A stretch of DNA of 64,000 bases from Streptomyces beigongshangae (GCF_019710745.1 NZ_JAHKJW010000023.1:1-64000); one strand, 5' to 3'; shown: positions 24,307-32,998, numbered from the stretch's first letter. Translations and numbers: made by a program. Notes: a model not told the origin generated them from the letters alone.

Positions 24307-26150
24307 CGGTGGCCCTCCTCCGGGCGGTCGTCGTGGGTGGCCCACTCCAGGAGGCCGAGGAACGCCCGGTTCAGCAGTGCCGAGTCCGCGGGCCGCAGCG
24401 GGCGCTGCGCCATCAGCAGGGCCTGTCCGTAGAGCGACTCCGCGGCCGTGCCGATCAGTTCCGGGTCGTCGAGCGAACCGATGCGCCGGATCAGCGGGTT
24501 GAGGTGGTTGAGCACCAGACGCGCGCGCGGGGCGCTGCCGCGCAGCGAGCCGAGGATGCCCGCCCACAGGTCGTCGGCCTGCTCCTCGGCGTCCGCGCGG
24601 GCCTGTTCGTGGCGCGCCGCCCGGTCGTCCAGGTGCAGGGCGGGCACGGAGAGCGGGTGGAAGGCCCGCAGCACGACATCGCAGCCCAGGGGGTCGAGTT
24701 TCGCCCGCGCCGCCCCGAGGAAGGCCGACAGCGCCAGCTCCACGGCCGGGTCGACCGCGTCCAGGTGCGCGGTCACCGTGTCGGCGTCCAGCTCCGCCAC
24801 GACCGTCCCCGTACGCACCGAGGGCAGCGCCTCGATCAGCTCGCTGTCGTACGTGTAGCCGCCGTTCACGACCCCCACGCCCTGGGCGGAGGCGATCGCC
24901 GCGACCTGGCGGTACTCCTCCACGGTCCGCGTGAAGTGCACCACCGGATGCCGCTGCGCGAACTCCTCCAGCGACAGCCGCCCGTCGGTGGTCTCGAAGG
25001 GCAGCCACGGCAGCATCGTGCGCAGCATCTCCCGGTCGTGCCGCGCCAGGGACTTCACCCCCAGGTGGTGCACCGACAGGAAGGCGGCCAGCCGCTCCGG
25101 GTCGCCGGCCGCGAGCCCCGTCAGCCAGGACCGGATGCGCTCGCCCAGCGCCTCCCGCACACCCGCCAGGGTCTCGTCCTCGTACAGCGACTCCCTCGAC
25201 GCGGTGGGCCGCAGGCTGTCCGTGTCCAGGACGCAGCGCACGAAGAACGCCCAGTCGGGCAGCAGCTGTTCGGCCCGCTCGGTGAGCAGCATGCCCTTCA
25301 GGTGCACCCGGTGACCGGCGCGCCGGGCGGGACTGACCGCGGACGGCAGCACGTACGCCACCCCGCGGACGCCCGCCAGCGGCACGTTCAGCTCGATCGA
25401 GTCCAGCGGGGTGAACCCGAACAGGTCGTGGCAGTGCCGCGCCAGGGCGACCCGCCGGGCGGCGGGACCGGGGTGCGCGCGGTCCCAGGGCGCCGGGAGA
25501 TCCGTCACCGCCTCGTCGCCCACCCGTACGTCGTACGGCAGCAGCGAGCCGAAGTCCCGGGCCAGCGACAGCACCCGCTCCCGGGCCAGCCAGTCGGCGG
25601 CGCCGGGGCGGGCCTCCAGGTACACGGTGGTGCCCGGTTCGGTACGGGCCCCGTGCGCCAGCGTGCGCACCCGGTAGGAGCCGTCGTCGGTCGCCGTCCA
25701 CTCCACGGGCGGCGCGTCGGGCGTACGGGCGCTGCGGCTGACCACCCGGATGCGCTCGGCGACCACGAAGCAGGCGAGCAGGCCGATGCCGAACTGGCCG
25801 AGGAACTCGGAGCGGGCCGACTCCAGGCCCTCGGCCCGCTTGGAACTGCGGCCGATGGTCGCCAGGAGGCTGTGCACGTCCGACTCGGTCAGGCCGATCC
25901 CGGAGTCCTCCACGCGCAGCGTGCCGCCCTCGGCGTGCAGCCGCACCAGGGCGGGTGCGTCCGGCTGCTCGGCGCGCCGGGCGGTGATCGCGTCCACGGC
26001 GTTCTGCAGCAGTTCGCGCAGGTAGACCTTGGGACTGGAGTAGAGGTGGTGGGAGAGGAGGTCCACGAGGCCGCGCAGGTCGACCTGGAACGTACGGGAT
26101 GACGCGGAGGGCTGGGAGGCCTGGGAAGGCTGTGAGGTCTGGGAGTCCAT
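24303..26150 (-). CDS. HSP90-family molecular chaperone (HtpG-like)
   Basis: The 615-residue protein is close to HtpG length and has all HSP90 parts. The GHKL ATPase occupies about residues 20-220 with Glu46 and Asn50 in RELLQNAVDA, Asp82 in VEDSGIGL, and the lid glycines in GQFGIGLLACFVV. The middle domain includes a catalytic-type Arg in SRES near residue 317. The dimerisation region closes the protein (HHLNPLIRRIGSLDD, LYGQALL). The N-terminal 18 residues are Ser/Gln/Pro-rich. It lacks the MEEVD peptide. The sequence is clearly diverged from standard HtpG, and from memory such a gene is absent at this site in S. coelicolor. It is divergent from recG and coupled to the downstream TPR gene. 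Confidence 0.9.
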   Translation of the reverse strand: MDSQTSQPSQASQPSASSRTFQVDLRGLVDLLSHHLYSSPKVYLRELLQNAVDAITARRAEQPDAPALVRLHAEGGTLRVEDSGIGLTESDVHSLLATIGRSSKRAEGLESARSEFLGQFGIGLLACFVVAERIRVVSRSARTPDAPPVEWTATDDGSYRVRTLAHGARTEPGTTVYLEARPGAADWLARERVLSLARDFGSLLPYDVRVGDEAVTDLPAPWDRAHPGPAARRVALARHCHDLFGFTPLDSIELNVPLAGVRGVAYVLPSAVSPARRAGHRVHLKGMLLTERAEQLLPDWAFFVRCVLDTDSLRPTASRESLYEDETLAGVREALGERIRSWLTGLAAGDPERLAAFLSVHHLGVKSLARHDREMLRTMLPWLPFETTDGRLSLEEFAQRHPVVHFTRTVEEYRQVAAIASAQGVGVVNGGYTYDSELIEALPSVRTGTVVAELDADTVTAHLDAVDPAVELALSAFLGAARAKLDPLGCDVVLRAFHPLSVPALHLDDRAARHEQARADAEEQADDLWAGILGSLRGSAPRARLVLNHLNPLIRRIGSLDDPELIGTAAESLYGQALLMAQRPLRPADSALLNRAFLGLLEWATHDDRPEEGHR

Positions 26151-26313
26151 CGTCGCTGCGCCGGTGGGGGGACGTGCGACGGCGCGGGGTCGGGCGGTCC
26201 CGGAGGAGGGTGACCGCGAGCAGGGCCGGAGTGCGCCATCCTAGGGCCCGGACGAGCCGTCCGACCAGGGGATTCGCGGGACGTATACGGCGATGTCAGT
26301 GCGGTGGTGTGCA

Positions 26314-28533
26314 ATGGATCCCGTGCCCGCGCTCGAAGAACCACTGAAGAAGGTGCTCGGACCCGCCACCGCGAAGGTGATGGCCGAGCACCTCGGCCTG
26401 CACACCGTCGGCGACCTGCTGCACCACTATCCGCGCAGGTACGAGGAGCGCGGTCGGCTCACCCACCTCGCGGACCTGCCCCTGGACGAGCACGCGACGG
26501 TGGTCGCCCAGGTCGCCGACGCCCGTCTGCACACCTTCGCCTCGCCCAGGGCCCCCCGCGGCAAGGGCCAGCGCCTCGAAGTGACCATCACGGACGGCAG
26601 CGGCCGGCTCAAGCTGGTCTTCTTCGGCAACGGCGTGCACAAACCCCACAAGGAGCTCCTGCCCGGCACGCGCGCCCTGTTCGCGGGCAAGGTCTCCGTC
26701 TTCAACCGCCAGCTCCAGCTGGCCCATCCGGCGTACGAGCTGCTGCGCGGGGAGGACGCCGCCGAGACGGTGGACACCTGGGCCGGGGCGCTGATCCCGC
26801 TCTACCCCGCCACCGCCAAGATGGAGTCCTGGAAGATCGCCAAGGCCGTGCAGACGGTGCTGCCGAGCGCCCAGGAGGCCGTCGACCCGCTGCCCGGGCC
26901 GCTCCGGGCCGGCCGGGGCCTGGTCCCGCTGCCCGAGGCCCTGCTGAAGATCCACCGCCCGCACACCAGGGCGGACATCGAGGACGCCCGCTCCCGCCTC
27001 AAGTGGGACGAGGCGTTCGTCCTCCAGGTGGCCCTGGCCCGCCGCCGCCACGCGGACTCCCAGCTGCCCGCGGTGGCGCGCAGGGCCCGGAAGGACGGCA
27101 TGCTGGCCGCCTTCGACGCCAAGCTCCCCTTCACCCTCACCGAGGGCCAGCAGAAGGTCTCCGGAGAGATCTTCGACGACCTCGCCACGGAACACCCGAT
27201 GCACCGGCTGCTCCAGGGGGAGGTGGGCAGCGGCAAGACGCTGGTGGCCCTGCGCGCCATGCTCGCCGTCGTCGACGCAGGCGGGCAGGCGGCGATGCTC
27301 GCGCCCACCGAGGTGCTCGCCCAGCAGCACCACCGGTCGATCACCGAGATGATGGGGGAGCTGGCCGAGGGCGGGATGCTCGGCGGGGCCGACGACTCCA
27401 CGAAGGTGGTGCTGCTCACCGGCTCCATGGGCGCGGCGGGCCGCCGCCAGGCGCTGCTCGACCTGGTCACCGGGGAGGCGGGGCTCGTCATCGGCACGCA
27501 CGCGCTGATCGAGGACAAGGTGCAGTTCCACGACCTGGGTCTGGTCGTGGTGGACGAACAGCACCGGTTCGGCGTCGAGCAGCGCGACGCCCTGCGCGGC
27601 AAGGGCAAGCAGCCGCCGCACCTCCTCGTGATGACCGCCACGCCCATCCCGCGCACGGTCGCCATGACCGTCTTCGGCGACCTGGACACCTCCGTCCTGG
27701 ACCAGCTCCCCGCCGGGCGCTCGCCCATCGCCAGCCATGTCGTGCCGGCCGCGGACAAGCCCCACTTCCTCGCGCGCGCGTGGGAGCGCGTGCGCGAGGA
27801 GGTGTCGAACGGCCACCAGGCGTACGTGGTCTGCCCGCGCATCGGTGACGAGGACGACGATCCGAAGAAGAAGGCCGGGAAGAAGCCGTCTCCCGAAGAC
27901 GCGGCCGAGGCCGGGAAGCGGCCACCCCTCGCCGTCCTGGAGGTCGCCGACCAGCTCGCCAGGGGTCCGCTCCAGGGGTTGAAGGTCGAGGTGCTGCACG
28001 GCCGCATGCCCCCGGACGACAAGGACGCGGTGATGCGCCGCTTCGCCGCCGGCGAGACCCAGGTGCTGGTCGCCACGACGGTCATCGAGGTGGGGGTGAA
28101 CGTACCGAACGCGACCGCGATGGTGATCATGGACGCCGACCGGTTCGGCGTGTCCCAGCTCCACCAGCTGCGCGGCCGCGTCGGCCGTGGCTCCGCCGCG
28201 GGCCTGTGCCTCCTCGTCACCGAGATGCCGGAGGCGAGCCCCGCCCGGCAGCGGCTCACGTCGGTGGCGTCCACGCTCGACGGCTTCGAGCTCTCCCGCA
28301 TCGACCTCGAACAGCGGCGCGAGGGCGACGTCCTGGGCCAGGCCCAGTCCGGGGCCCGCACCTCGCTGCGGATGCTGGCCGTCATCGAGGACGAGGAGAT
28401 CATCGCCGAGGCCCGCGAGGAGGCGACCGCGGTGGTGGCCGCCGACCCCGACCTCCAGCACCTCCCGGGCCTGCGCACAGCCCTCCAGGCACTCCTGGAC
28501 GAGGAAAGGGAGCAGTACCTGGAAAAGGGCTGA
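26314..28533 (+). CDS. recG: ATP-dependent DNA helicase RecG
   Basis: The 739-residue helicase remodels stalled forks and Holliday junctions. It has an N-terminal wedge/OB domain (LVFFGNGVHKPHKE near residue 105), Walker A GEVGSGKTLVAL near 304, DEQH box VVDEQHRFG near 411, and the C-terminal helicase motif LRGRVGRG near 618. A charged insert of about 20 residues (KKKAGKKPSPEDAAEAGKRP) sits in the second RecA domain near residue 520. I start at the ATG of MDPVPALEE (GGTGG upstream); an in-frame ATG at 26293 would add 7 residues. It is divergent from the HSP90 gene. A dispersed 3' element begins five bases after its stop. Confidence 0.96.
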   Translation: MDPVPALEEPLKKVLGPATAKVMAEHLGLHTVGDLLHHYPRRYEERGRLTHLADLPLDEHATVVAQVADARLHTFASPRAPRGKGQRLEVTITDGSGRLKLVFFGNGVHKPHKELLPGTRALFAGKVSVFNRQLQLAHPAYELLRGEDAAETVDTWAGALIPLYPATAKMESWKIAKAVQTVLPSAQEAVDPLPGPLRAGRGLVPLPEALLKIHRPHTRADIEDARSRLKWDEAFVLQVALARRRHADSQLPAVARRARKDGMLAAFDAKLPFTLTEGQQKVSGEIFDDLATEHPMHRLLQGEVGSGKTLVALRAMLAVVDAGGQAAMLAPTEVLAQQHHRSITEMMGELAEGGMLGGADDSTKVVLLTGSMGAAGRRQALLDLVTGEAGLVIGTHALIEDKVQFHDLGLVVVDEQHRFGVEQRDALRGKGKQPPHLLVMTATPIPRTVAMTVFGDLDTSVLDQLPAGRSPIASHVVPAADKPHFLARAWERVREEVSNGHQAYVVCPRIGDEDDDPKKKAGKKPSPEDAAEAGKRPPLAVLEVADQLARGPLQGLKVEVLHGRMPPDDKDAVMRRFAAGETQVLVATTVIEVGVNVPNATAMVIMDADRFGVSQLHQLRGRVGRGSAAGLCLLVTEMPEASPARQRLTSVASTLDGFELSRIDLEQRREGDVLGQAQSGARTSLRMLAVIEDEEIIAEAREEATAVVAADPDLQHLPGLRTALQALLDEEREQYLEKG

Positions 28534-28538
28534 CCCCC

Positions 28539-28566
28539 GCCCCTCAGGGGCGCGGGGAACTGCGCG
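28539..28566 (+). repeat. Dispersed 3'-end element, copy 3 (after recG)
   Basis: A GCCCC-TCA-GGGGC hairpin runs into GCGGGGAACTGCGCG, identical over this tail to copy 2 at 21124. It starts five bases after the recG stop. Confidence 0.8.
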
Positions 28567-28593
28567 AGCACCCACGACGCTCCCGCACCCGAT

Positions 28594-28683
28594 CCACCCG
28601 CCGGCCCGCGGCCGCCCACCCGCCGGCCCGCACCCGCCCACCCGCACCCGTCCACCCGCCGGCCCGCGGCCGCCCACCCGCCG
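28594..28683. repeat. 32-base direct repeat in the recG-rsmD gap
   Basis: Bases 28594-28625 and 28652-28683 are identical 32-base copies of a CCACCCGCCGG-type C-rich sequence, with shorter partial units between them. The region is non-coding, purine-poor on the plus strand and a likely site of replication slippage. Confidence 0.85.
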
Positions 28684-28740
28684 ACCCACTCCCACCTGCC
28701 AGACTGATCCCGTGACCCCCATCTCCAGCAAGGCCCCGCG

Positions 28741-29328
28741 ATGACCCGTGTGATCGCCGGCACCGCCGGCGGGCGACGCCTGGCGGTCCCGCCGGGCACC
28801 GGCACGAGACCCACCTCCGACCGTGCCCGCGAGGGACTCTTCTCCACCTGGCAGTCCCTGCTCGGCGGTCCCCTGGACGGCGACCGCGTCCTCGACCTGT
28901 ACGCCGGCTCGGGCGCCGTCGGCCTGGAGGCGCTGAGCCGCGGTGCCGGCCACGCCCTCCTGGTGGAGGCAGACCCGCGGGCCGCCCGCACGATCCAGGC
29001 CAACGTGACGTCGCTCGCACTCCCCGGCGCCGAGGTACGACCGGGAAAAGCGGAACAGATCATTCGCGCCGGCGCGCCGGAAACCCCGTACGACCTGGTG
29101 TTCCTTGATCCGCCGTACGCCGTCACGGACGAGGATCTTCGGGAGATCCTGCTCACACTCCGCGCGGAGGGCTGGCTCGCGGGCGAAGCACTCGTCACCG
29201 TTGAACGCGGTACCAGAGGCGGCGCATTCCGATGGCCGGACGGCTTTGAAGCACTGCGCTCCCGTCGCTACGGCGAGGGAACGTTTTGGTACGGTCGCGC
29301 CGCCTCTATGTGCGAAGACGCACGATGA
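28741..29328 (+). CDS. rsmD: 16S rRNA (guanine966-N2)-methyltransferase
   Basis: The 195-residue SAM methyltransferase modifies G966 of 16S rRNA. It has MTRVIAGTAGGRRLAVP at the N-terminus, the SAM motif LDLYAGSGAVGLEALSRG near residue 51, and the catalytic DPPY tetrapeptide in VFLDPPYAV near 122. It overlaps the longer possible start of coaD by 4 bases. The RsmD-CoaD pairing is widely conserved in bacteria. Confidence 0.96.
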   Translation: MTRVIAGTAGGRRLAVPPGTGTRPTSDRAREGLFSTWQSLLGGPLDGDRVLDLYAGSGAVGLEALSRGAGHALLVEADPRAARTIQANVTSLALPGAEVRPGKAEQIIRAGAPETPYDLVFLDPPYAVTDEDLREILLTLRAEGWLAGEALVTVERGTRGGAFRWPDGFEALRSRRYGEGTFWYGRAASMCEDAR

Positions 29329-29354
29329 CCGGACCGGAGAGCGAGGGATCTGAA

Positions 29355-29834
29355 GTGCGCCGCGCCGTCTGTCCCGGGTCGTTCGACCCGATCACCAACG
29401 GACATCTAGACATCATCGCCAGGGCGTCCAGGCTGTACGACGTCGTGCACGTAGCGGTGATGATCAACCAGTCGAAGAAGGGCCTCTTCGAGATCGAGGA
29501 GCGGATCGACCTGATCCGCCAGGTCACCGCCGAGTTCGGGAACGTCGAGGTGGAGTCGTTCCACGGCCTCCTCGTGGACTTCTGCAAGGAGCGCGACATC
29601 CCGGCCATCGTCAAGGGACTGCGCGCGGTCAGCGACTTCGACTACGAGTTGCAGATGGCCCAGATGAACAACGGCCTCTCCGGCGTCGAGACGCTCTTCG
29701 TGCCGACCAACCCCACCTACAGCTTCCTCTCCTCCTCGCTGGTCAAGGAGGTCGCGACCTGGGGCGGGGACGTCTCCCACCTGGTGCCGCCGGTGGTCCT
29801 CGAAGCGCTCGCCGGACGCCTGCGGAAGGACTGA
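29355..29834 (+). CDS. coaD: Phosphopantetheine adenylyltransferase
   Basis: The 159-residue enzyme carries out the fourth step of coenzyme A synthesis. The nucleotidyltransferase motif is CPGSFDPITNGHLDIIARA at residue 5 (T/HxGH-type), and the C-terminal ISSTxxR-type region is SFLSSSLVKEVATWGGDV near 120. I use the GTG of VRRAVCPGS, which has GAGGGA upstream and gives the standard length; an ATG at 29325, overlapping the rsmD stop, would add 10 residues. Confidence 0.96.
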   Translation: MRRAVCPGSFDPITNGHLDIIARASRLYDVVHVAVMINQSKKGLFEIEERIDLIRQVTAEFGNVEVESFHGLLVDFCKERDIPAIVKGLRAVSDFDYELQMAQMNNGLSGVETLFVPTNPTYSFLSSSLVKEVATWGGDVSHLVPPVVLEALAGRLRKD

Positions 29835-29944
29835 GGAGCCCCCGGGCGCCCGGGAGTCCGCCGTACGGTGTCGGGTGGGGCGGGAGTGGTCGTACAGTCG
29901 ACGCGTCCGTCTCCAACACAGCTGTAGAGAGTGGCGAGCACACG

Positions 29945-31021
29945 GTGGACGTGCAGAAGAAGCTCGATGAGATCGTCTCGGCGGTCAGCAGCGCCCGGTC
30001 CATGCCCATGTCGGCCTCGTGCGTGGTCAACCGCGCCGAGCTCCTCTCCCTCCTGGAGGAGGTGCGCCAGGCGCTGCCCGGCTCTCTCGCCCAGGCCCAG
30101 GAGCTGATCGGCGGCCGTGAGCAGATGGTCGAGCAGGCCCGCCGGGAGGCCGAGCGGATCATCGAGTCCGCGCACGCCGAGCGCGGCTCGCTGATCTCCG
30201 ACACCGAGGTCGCCCGCCGTTCGCAGAACGAGGCCGACCGGATCCTGGCCGAGGCGCGCAAGGAGGCCGAGGAGGTCCGCGCCGAGGCCGACGAGTACGT
30301 CGACTCCAAGCTCGCCAACTTCGAGGTCGTGCTCACCAAGACCCTCGGTTCGGTGGGCCGCGGCCGCGAGAAGCTCCTCGGCACCGGACCCGGCACCGAC
30401 GAGCAGGGGTACGAGGACGAGGACGCCCCCGAGCGCAGCCACGACCCGCAGACCCTGCGCCGCAACGCCGACGAGTACGTCGACGTCAAGCTCGGCGCCT
30501 TCGAGGCGGTCCTCGCCAAGACCCTGGAGGCCGTCGGCCGCGGCCGCCAGAAGCTGCACGGCCGGATCGCCAGCGACGACCTCGGCGACCTGGCCGCCCT
30601 CGGGGCGGACGGGACGGCGGGGCACACCACCGACGCCGAGTACCTGGACGGCCTCGCCGAGATCCCCGCGCAGTCCGGCCGGCCCCTGACCGCCGGGCGG
30701 CCCCGGCCCCCGGCGGACCCGCCCCACCAGCCGCAGTACGGGCAGCAGGACGCCTACGCCTACCCGCAGCAGAGCGCCGACCCGTACGGCTACCAGCAGC
30801 AGTACGGGCAGCAGGACGGGTACGGCTACCAGCAGGGCGCCGACCCCTACGCCGCCTACCCGCAGCAGGGGTACGACCAGCAGGCCGCGCAGGCCGGGTA
30901 CGACCCGGGCGGGCAGCCGCAGACGTCCCGGCCGCACGGGAACGCGCTCGACGAGACCAGTCTCTTCGACACCGCCATGATCAGCGCGGAGCAGCTGCGG
31001 GCGTACGAGCAGGGGCGCTGA
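29945..31021 (+). CDS. DivIVA-like coiled-coil protein with duplicated module and Gln/Tyr/Gly-rich tail
   Basis: The 358-residue protein resembles the streptomycete cell-division-initiation (DivIVA-related, sometimes mislabelled ATP synthase B-subunit) family. Residues 1-110 are a Glu/Ala/Arg-rich coiled coil (AQELIGGREQMVEQARREAE). A 30-residue module beginning ADEYVD and ending VGRGRxKL occurs twice, at 115-144 and 175-204, with a linker rich in Asp/Glu between. From about residue 245 to 340 the chain is made of YGQQ, PYGYQQ and YPQQG units, a prion-like low-complexity tail. There is no membrane segment. The GTG start begins MDVQKKLDE. It precedes the DUF177-rpmF-rnc unit in the same direction but a separate promoter lies between. 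Confidence 0.85.
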   Translation: MDVQKKLDEIVSAVSSARSMPMSASCVVNRAELLSLLEEVRQALPGSLAQAQELIGGREQMVEQARREAERIIESAHAERGSLISDTEVARRSQNEADRILAEARKEAEEVRAEADEYVDSKLANFEVVLTKTLGSVGRGREKLLGTGPGTDEQGYEDEDAPERSHDPQTLRRNADEYVDVKLGAFEAVLAKTLEAVGRGRQKLHGRIASDDLGDLAALGADGTAGHTTDAEYLDGLAEIPAQSGRPLTAGRPRPPADPPHQPQYGQQDAYAYPQQSADPYGYQQQYGQQDGYGYQQGADPYAAYPQQGYDQQAAQAGYDPGGQPQTSRPHGNALDETSLFDTAMISAEQLRAYEQGR

Positions 31022-31073
31022 CCGGGTGCCGATCAGGCGCCGACAGGGCGCCGACAGGGTCGCCGACGCCGGA

Positions 31074-31103
31074 TTGGGCCGAGAGCGAAAGGTCCAGTAT
31101 CCT
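31074..31103 (+). promoter_or_regulatory. Probable promoter of the DUF177-rpmF-rnc unit
   Basis: TTGGGC (31074-31079) and TATCCT (31098-31103) are separated by 18 bases and lie about 95 bases before the proposed start of the DUF177 gene. The -10 element is good, the -35 moderate. Confidence 0.45.
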
Positions 31104-31196
31104 GGCTCTTCGGTCGTGTGTACGTCCGCGATCCACGCTGCCCGGTGAACACCGGAGGCAGTACCCCGAGTTTCGAGATCGAAAGCAGGAACGGCT

Positions 31197-31841
31197 CTGA
31201 ACGCCCGTCTGGACCACCGCAACCCCCTCGTGTTCGACACACACGAGCTGGGCCGGCGTCCTGGTGCGCTGCAGCGCCTGACCCGTGAGATCGACGCTCC
31301 CGCGGATCTGGGTATCGCGGGAGTCATCGGAGTGCCGGAAGGCGCCCCGGTGAAGCTCGACCTCCGTCTGGAGTCGGTCATGGAAGGTGTGCTCGTCACA
31401 GGCACCGCCCGTGCACTGGCCGAGGGGGAGTGCGTAAGGTGTCTGGAGCCGGTCGAGCAGCAGCTCGAAACGGATTTCCAGGAGATGTTCTCGTACCCTG
31501 ACGCCGACGACCGGGGCCGTGTGAAAGCGGAACCGGCCGACGACGCCGAGGATGACGAGGACACGCTCTTCATCGAGGACGGTCTGTTCGACCTCGAACC
31601 CGTGCTGCGTGACGCGGTGGTGCTCGCACTGCCGATGCAGCCGGTGTGCCAGGACGACTGCCCCGGCCTGTGCTCCCAGTGCGGAGCCCGGCTCGCGGAC
31701 GACCCGGACCACCACCATGACGCCGTCGACATCCGTTGGGCGGCACTGCAGGGACTCGCCGGTTCACTCGAAGATGGCGAGAAGGACGAGAGCGGCGAAG
31801 CGCCCGAGTCAACACGCGCCGCCGAGAAGCAGGAGAAGTAG
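31197..31841 (+). CDS. DUF177 (YceD/Duf177) ribosome-assembly protein, probable CTG start
   Basis: This is a member of the YceD/DUF177 family linked to 23S rRNA or 50S assembly and nearly always encoded before rpmF. Family members in streptomycetes begin, as I recall, with LNARLDHRNPLVFDTHELGRRPG split over the first 23 residues. That sequence is present but has no ATG, GTG or TTG in front: the frame upstream runs to a TGA at 31146-31148 without one. AGGA (31187-31190) is 6 bases before a CTG at 31197, so I propose a CTG start (214 residues). The first canonical start is GTG at 31230, with no ribosome binding site. Two CxxC pairs lie near the end (CVRC, CPGLCSQCG). rpmF follows after 2 bases. 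Confidence 0.8.
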   Translation: MNARLDHRNPLVFDTHELGRRPGALQRLTREIDAPADLGIAGVIGVPEGAPVKLDLRLESVMEGVLVTGTARALAEGECVRCLEPVEQQLETDFQEMFSYPDADDRGRVKAEPADDAEDDEDTLFIEDGLFDLEPVLRDAVVLALPMQPVCQDDCPGLCSQCGARLADDPDHHHDAVDIRWAALQGLAGSLEDGEKDESGEAPESTRAAEKQEK

Positions 31842-31843
31842 CC

Positions 31844-32017
31844 GTGGCTGTTCCGAAGCGGAAGATGTCGCGCAGCAACACGCGCCACCGCCGGTCGCAG
31901 TGGAAGGCTGCGGTCCCCACCCTGGTTGCGTGCGAGCGCTGCCACGAGCCCAAGCTGCAGCACATCGCGTGCCCCGCTTGCGGCACCTACAACAAGCGCC
32001 AGGTCCTCGAGGTCTGA
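31844..32017 (+). CDS. rpmF: 50S ribosomal protein L32
   Basis: This 57-residue ribosomal protein starts VAVPKRKMSRSNTRHRRSQW. It has two CxxC pairs (CERC and CPAC) for zinc. The GTG start lies 2 bases after the DUF177 stop, with AGGAG inside the end of that gene, so translation is coupled. DUF177-L32-RNase III is a standard actinobacterial order. Confidence 0.97.
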   Translation: MAVPKRKMSRSNTRHRRSQWKAAVPTLVACERCHEPKLQHIACPACGTYNKRQVLEV

Positions 32018-32036
32018 GCGGCTGGTGAGAGGCACT

Positions 32037-32942
32037 GTGTCTAGCCCCAAGAAGGCGGACGACGCCAAGGCGGAAGTCAGCGCCAGGAAAAAGGCGGAGA
32101 ACACAGCCTCGTCCCACACCCTTCTGGAAGGGCGGCTCGGGTACAAGCTCGAGTCCGCCCTTCTGGTGCGTGCACTGACCCACCGTTCGTACGCGTACGA
32201 GAACGGCGGTCTGCCGACCAACGAGCGCCTGGAGTTCCTCGGGGACTCCGTGCTCGGCCTCGTGGTCACGGACACGCTGTACCGCACCCACCCCGACCTG
32301 CCCGAAGGCCAGCTGGCCAAGTTGCGGGCCGCGGTGGTCAACTCGCGTGCGCTTGCGGAGGTGAGCCGTGGGCTCGACCTCGGCTCCTTCATCCGGCTCG
32401 GCCGGGGCGAAGAGGGCACGGGCGGCCGGGACAAGGCGTCCATCCTCGCCGACACCCTCGAAGCGGTGATCGGCGCCGTCTACCTCGACCAGGGTCTGGA
32501 CGCGGCGGGCGAACTCGTCCACCGGCTCTTCGACCCGCTGATCGAGAAATCCTCGAATCTGGGCGCCGGCCTGGACTGGAAGACCAGTCTCCAGGAGCTC
32601 ACGGCGACCGAGGGGCTCGGCGTTCCCGAGTACCTGGTCACCGAGACCGGCCCGGACCACGAGAAGACCTTCACTGCTGCTGCCCGCGTCGGAGGCGTCT
32701 CGTACGGCACCGGCACCGGCCGCAGCAAGAAGGAAGCGGAGCAGCAGGCCGCGGAGTCCGCCTGGCGGGCCATCCGCGCCGCCGCGGACGAGCGGGCCAG
32801 GACGGCCGCGGCCGTCGCGGCGCACGCCCTGACGGCCGCCGAACCGGCAGAGCCGGTCGAGGCGGCCGAAGTGGTCGGGACGGTCGAGGAGGAGACGGTC
32901 GACGTCCCCTCACCGACGGCGTCCGACCCGGCATCGGCCTGA
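32037..32942 (+). CDS. rnc: Ribonuclease III (AbsB)
   Basis: The 301-residue double-strand-specific endoribonuclease processes rRNA and many mRNAs; in S. coelicolor mutants (absB) lose antibiotic production. The catalytic signature NERLEFLGDSVLGLV is near residue 57 and the dsRNA-binding domain runs from about 185 to 250 (DWKTSLQELTATEGLG, GTGTGRSKKEAEQQAAESAW). The C-terminal 45 residues are Ala/Glu/Val-rich and longer than usual. I chose the GTG at 32037, 4 bases after AGAGG; a GTG at 32025 would add 4 residues. A strong hairpin and a dispersed element follow. Confidence 0.95.
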   Translation: MSSPKKADDAKAEVSARKKAENTASSHTLLEGRLGYKLESALLVRALTHRSYAYENGGLPTNERLEFLGDSVLGLVVTDTLYRTHPDLPEGQLAKLRAAVVNSRALAEVSRGLDLGSFIRLGRGEEGTGGRDKASILADTLEAVIGAVYLDQGLDAAGELVHRLFDPLIEKSSNLGAGLDWKTSLQELTATEGLGVPEYLVTETGPDHEKTFTAAARVGGVSYGTGTGRSKKEAEQQAAESAWRAIRAAADERARTAAAVAAHALTAAEPAEPVEAAEVVGTVEEETVDVPSPTASDPASA

Positions 32943-32953
32943 CGGACCACTCA

Positions 32954-32988
32954 TCGCCCGCCCCCGGTCACCGACAGGGGGCGGGCGA
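32954..32988 (+). terminator. Terminator after rnc
   Basis: TCGCCCGCCCCC and GGGGGCGGGCGA are perfect 12-base arms with an 11-base loop, 11 bases beyond the rnc stop. Confidence 0.85.
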
Positions 32989-32998
32989 AACCGTTCAC

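Noticed and set aside
24307..25701. N-terminal extension of the TPR gene to 25701
   Set aside because: The extension lies over the HSP90 gene in another frame, with poor codon bias, and the ATG at 24306 overlaps the HSP90 stop in the normal coupled manner.
28594..28683. CRISPR array in the recG-rsmD gap
   Set aside because: Only two 32-base copies with a C-rich low-complexity sequence and a similar-looking spacer; no cas genes nearby.
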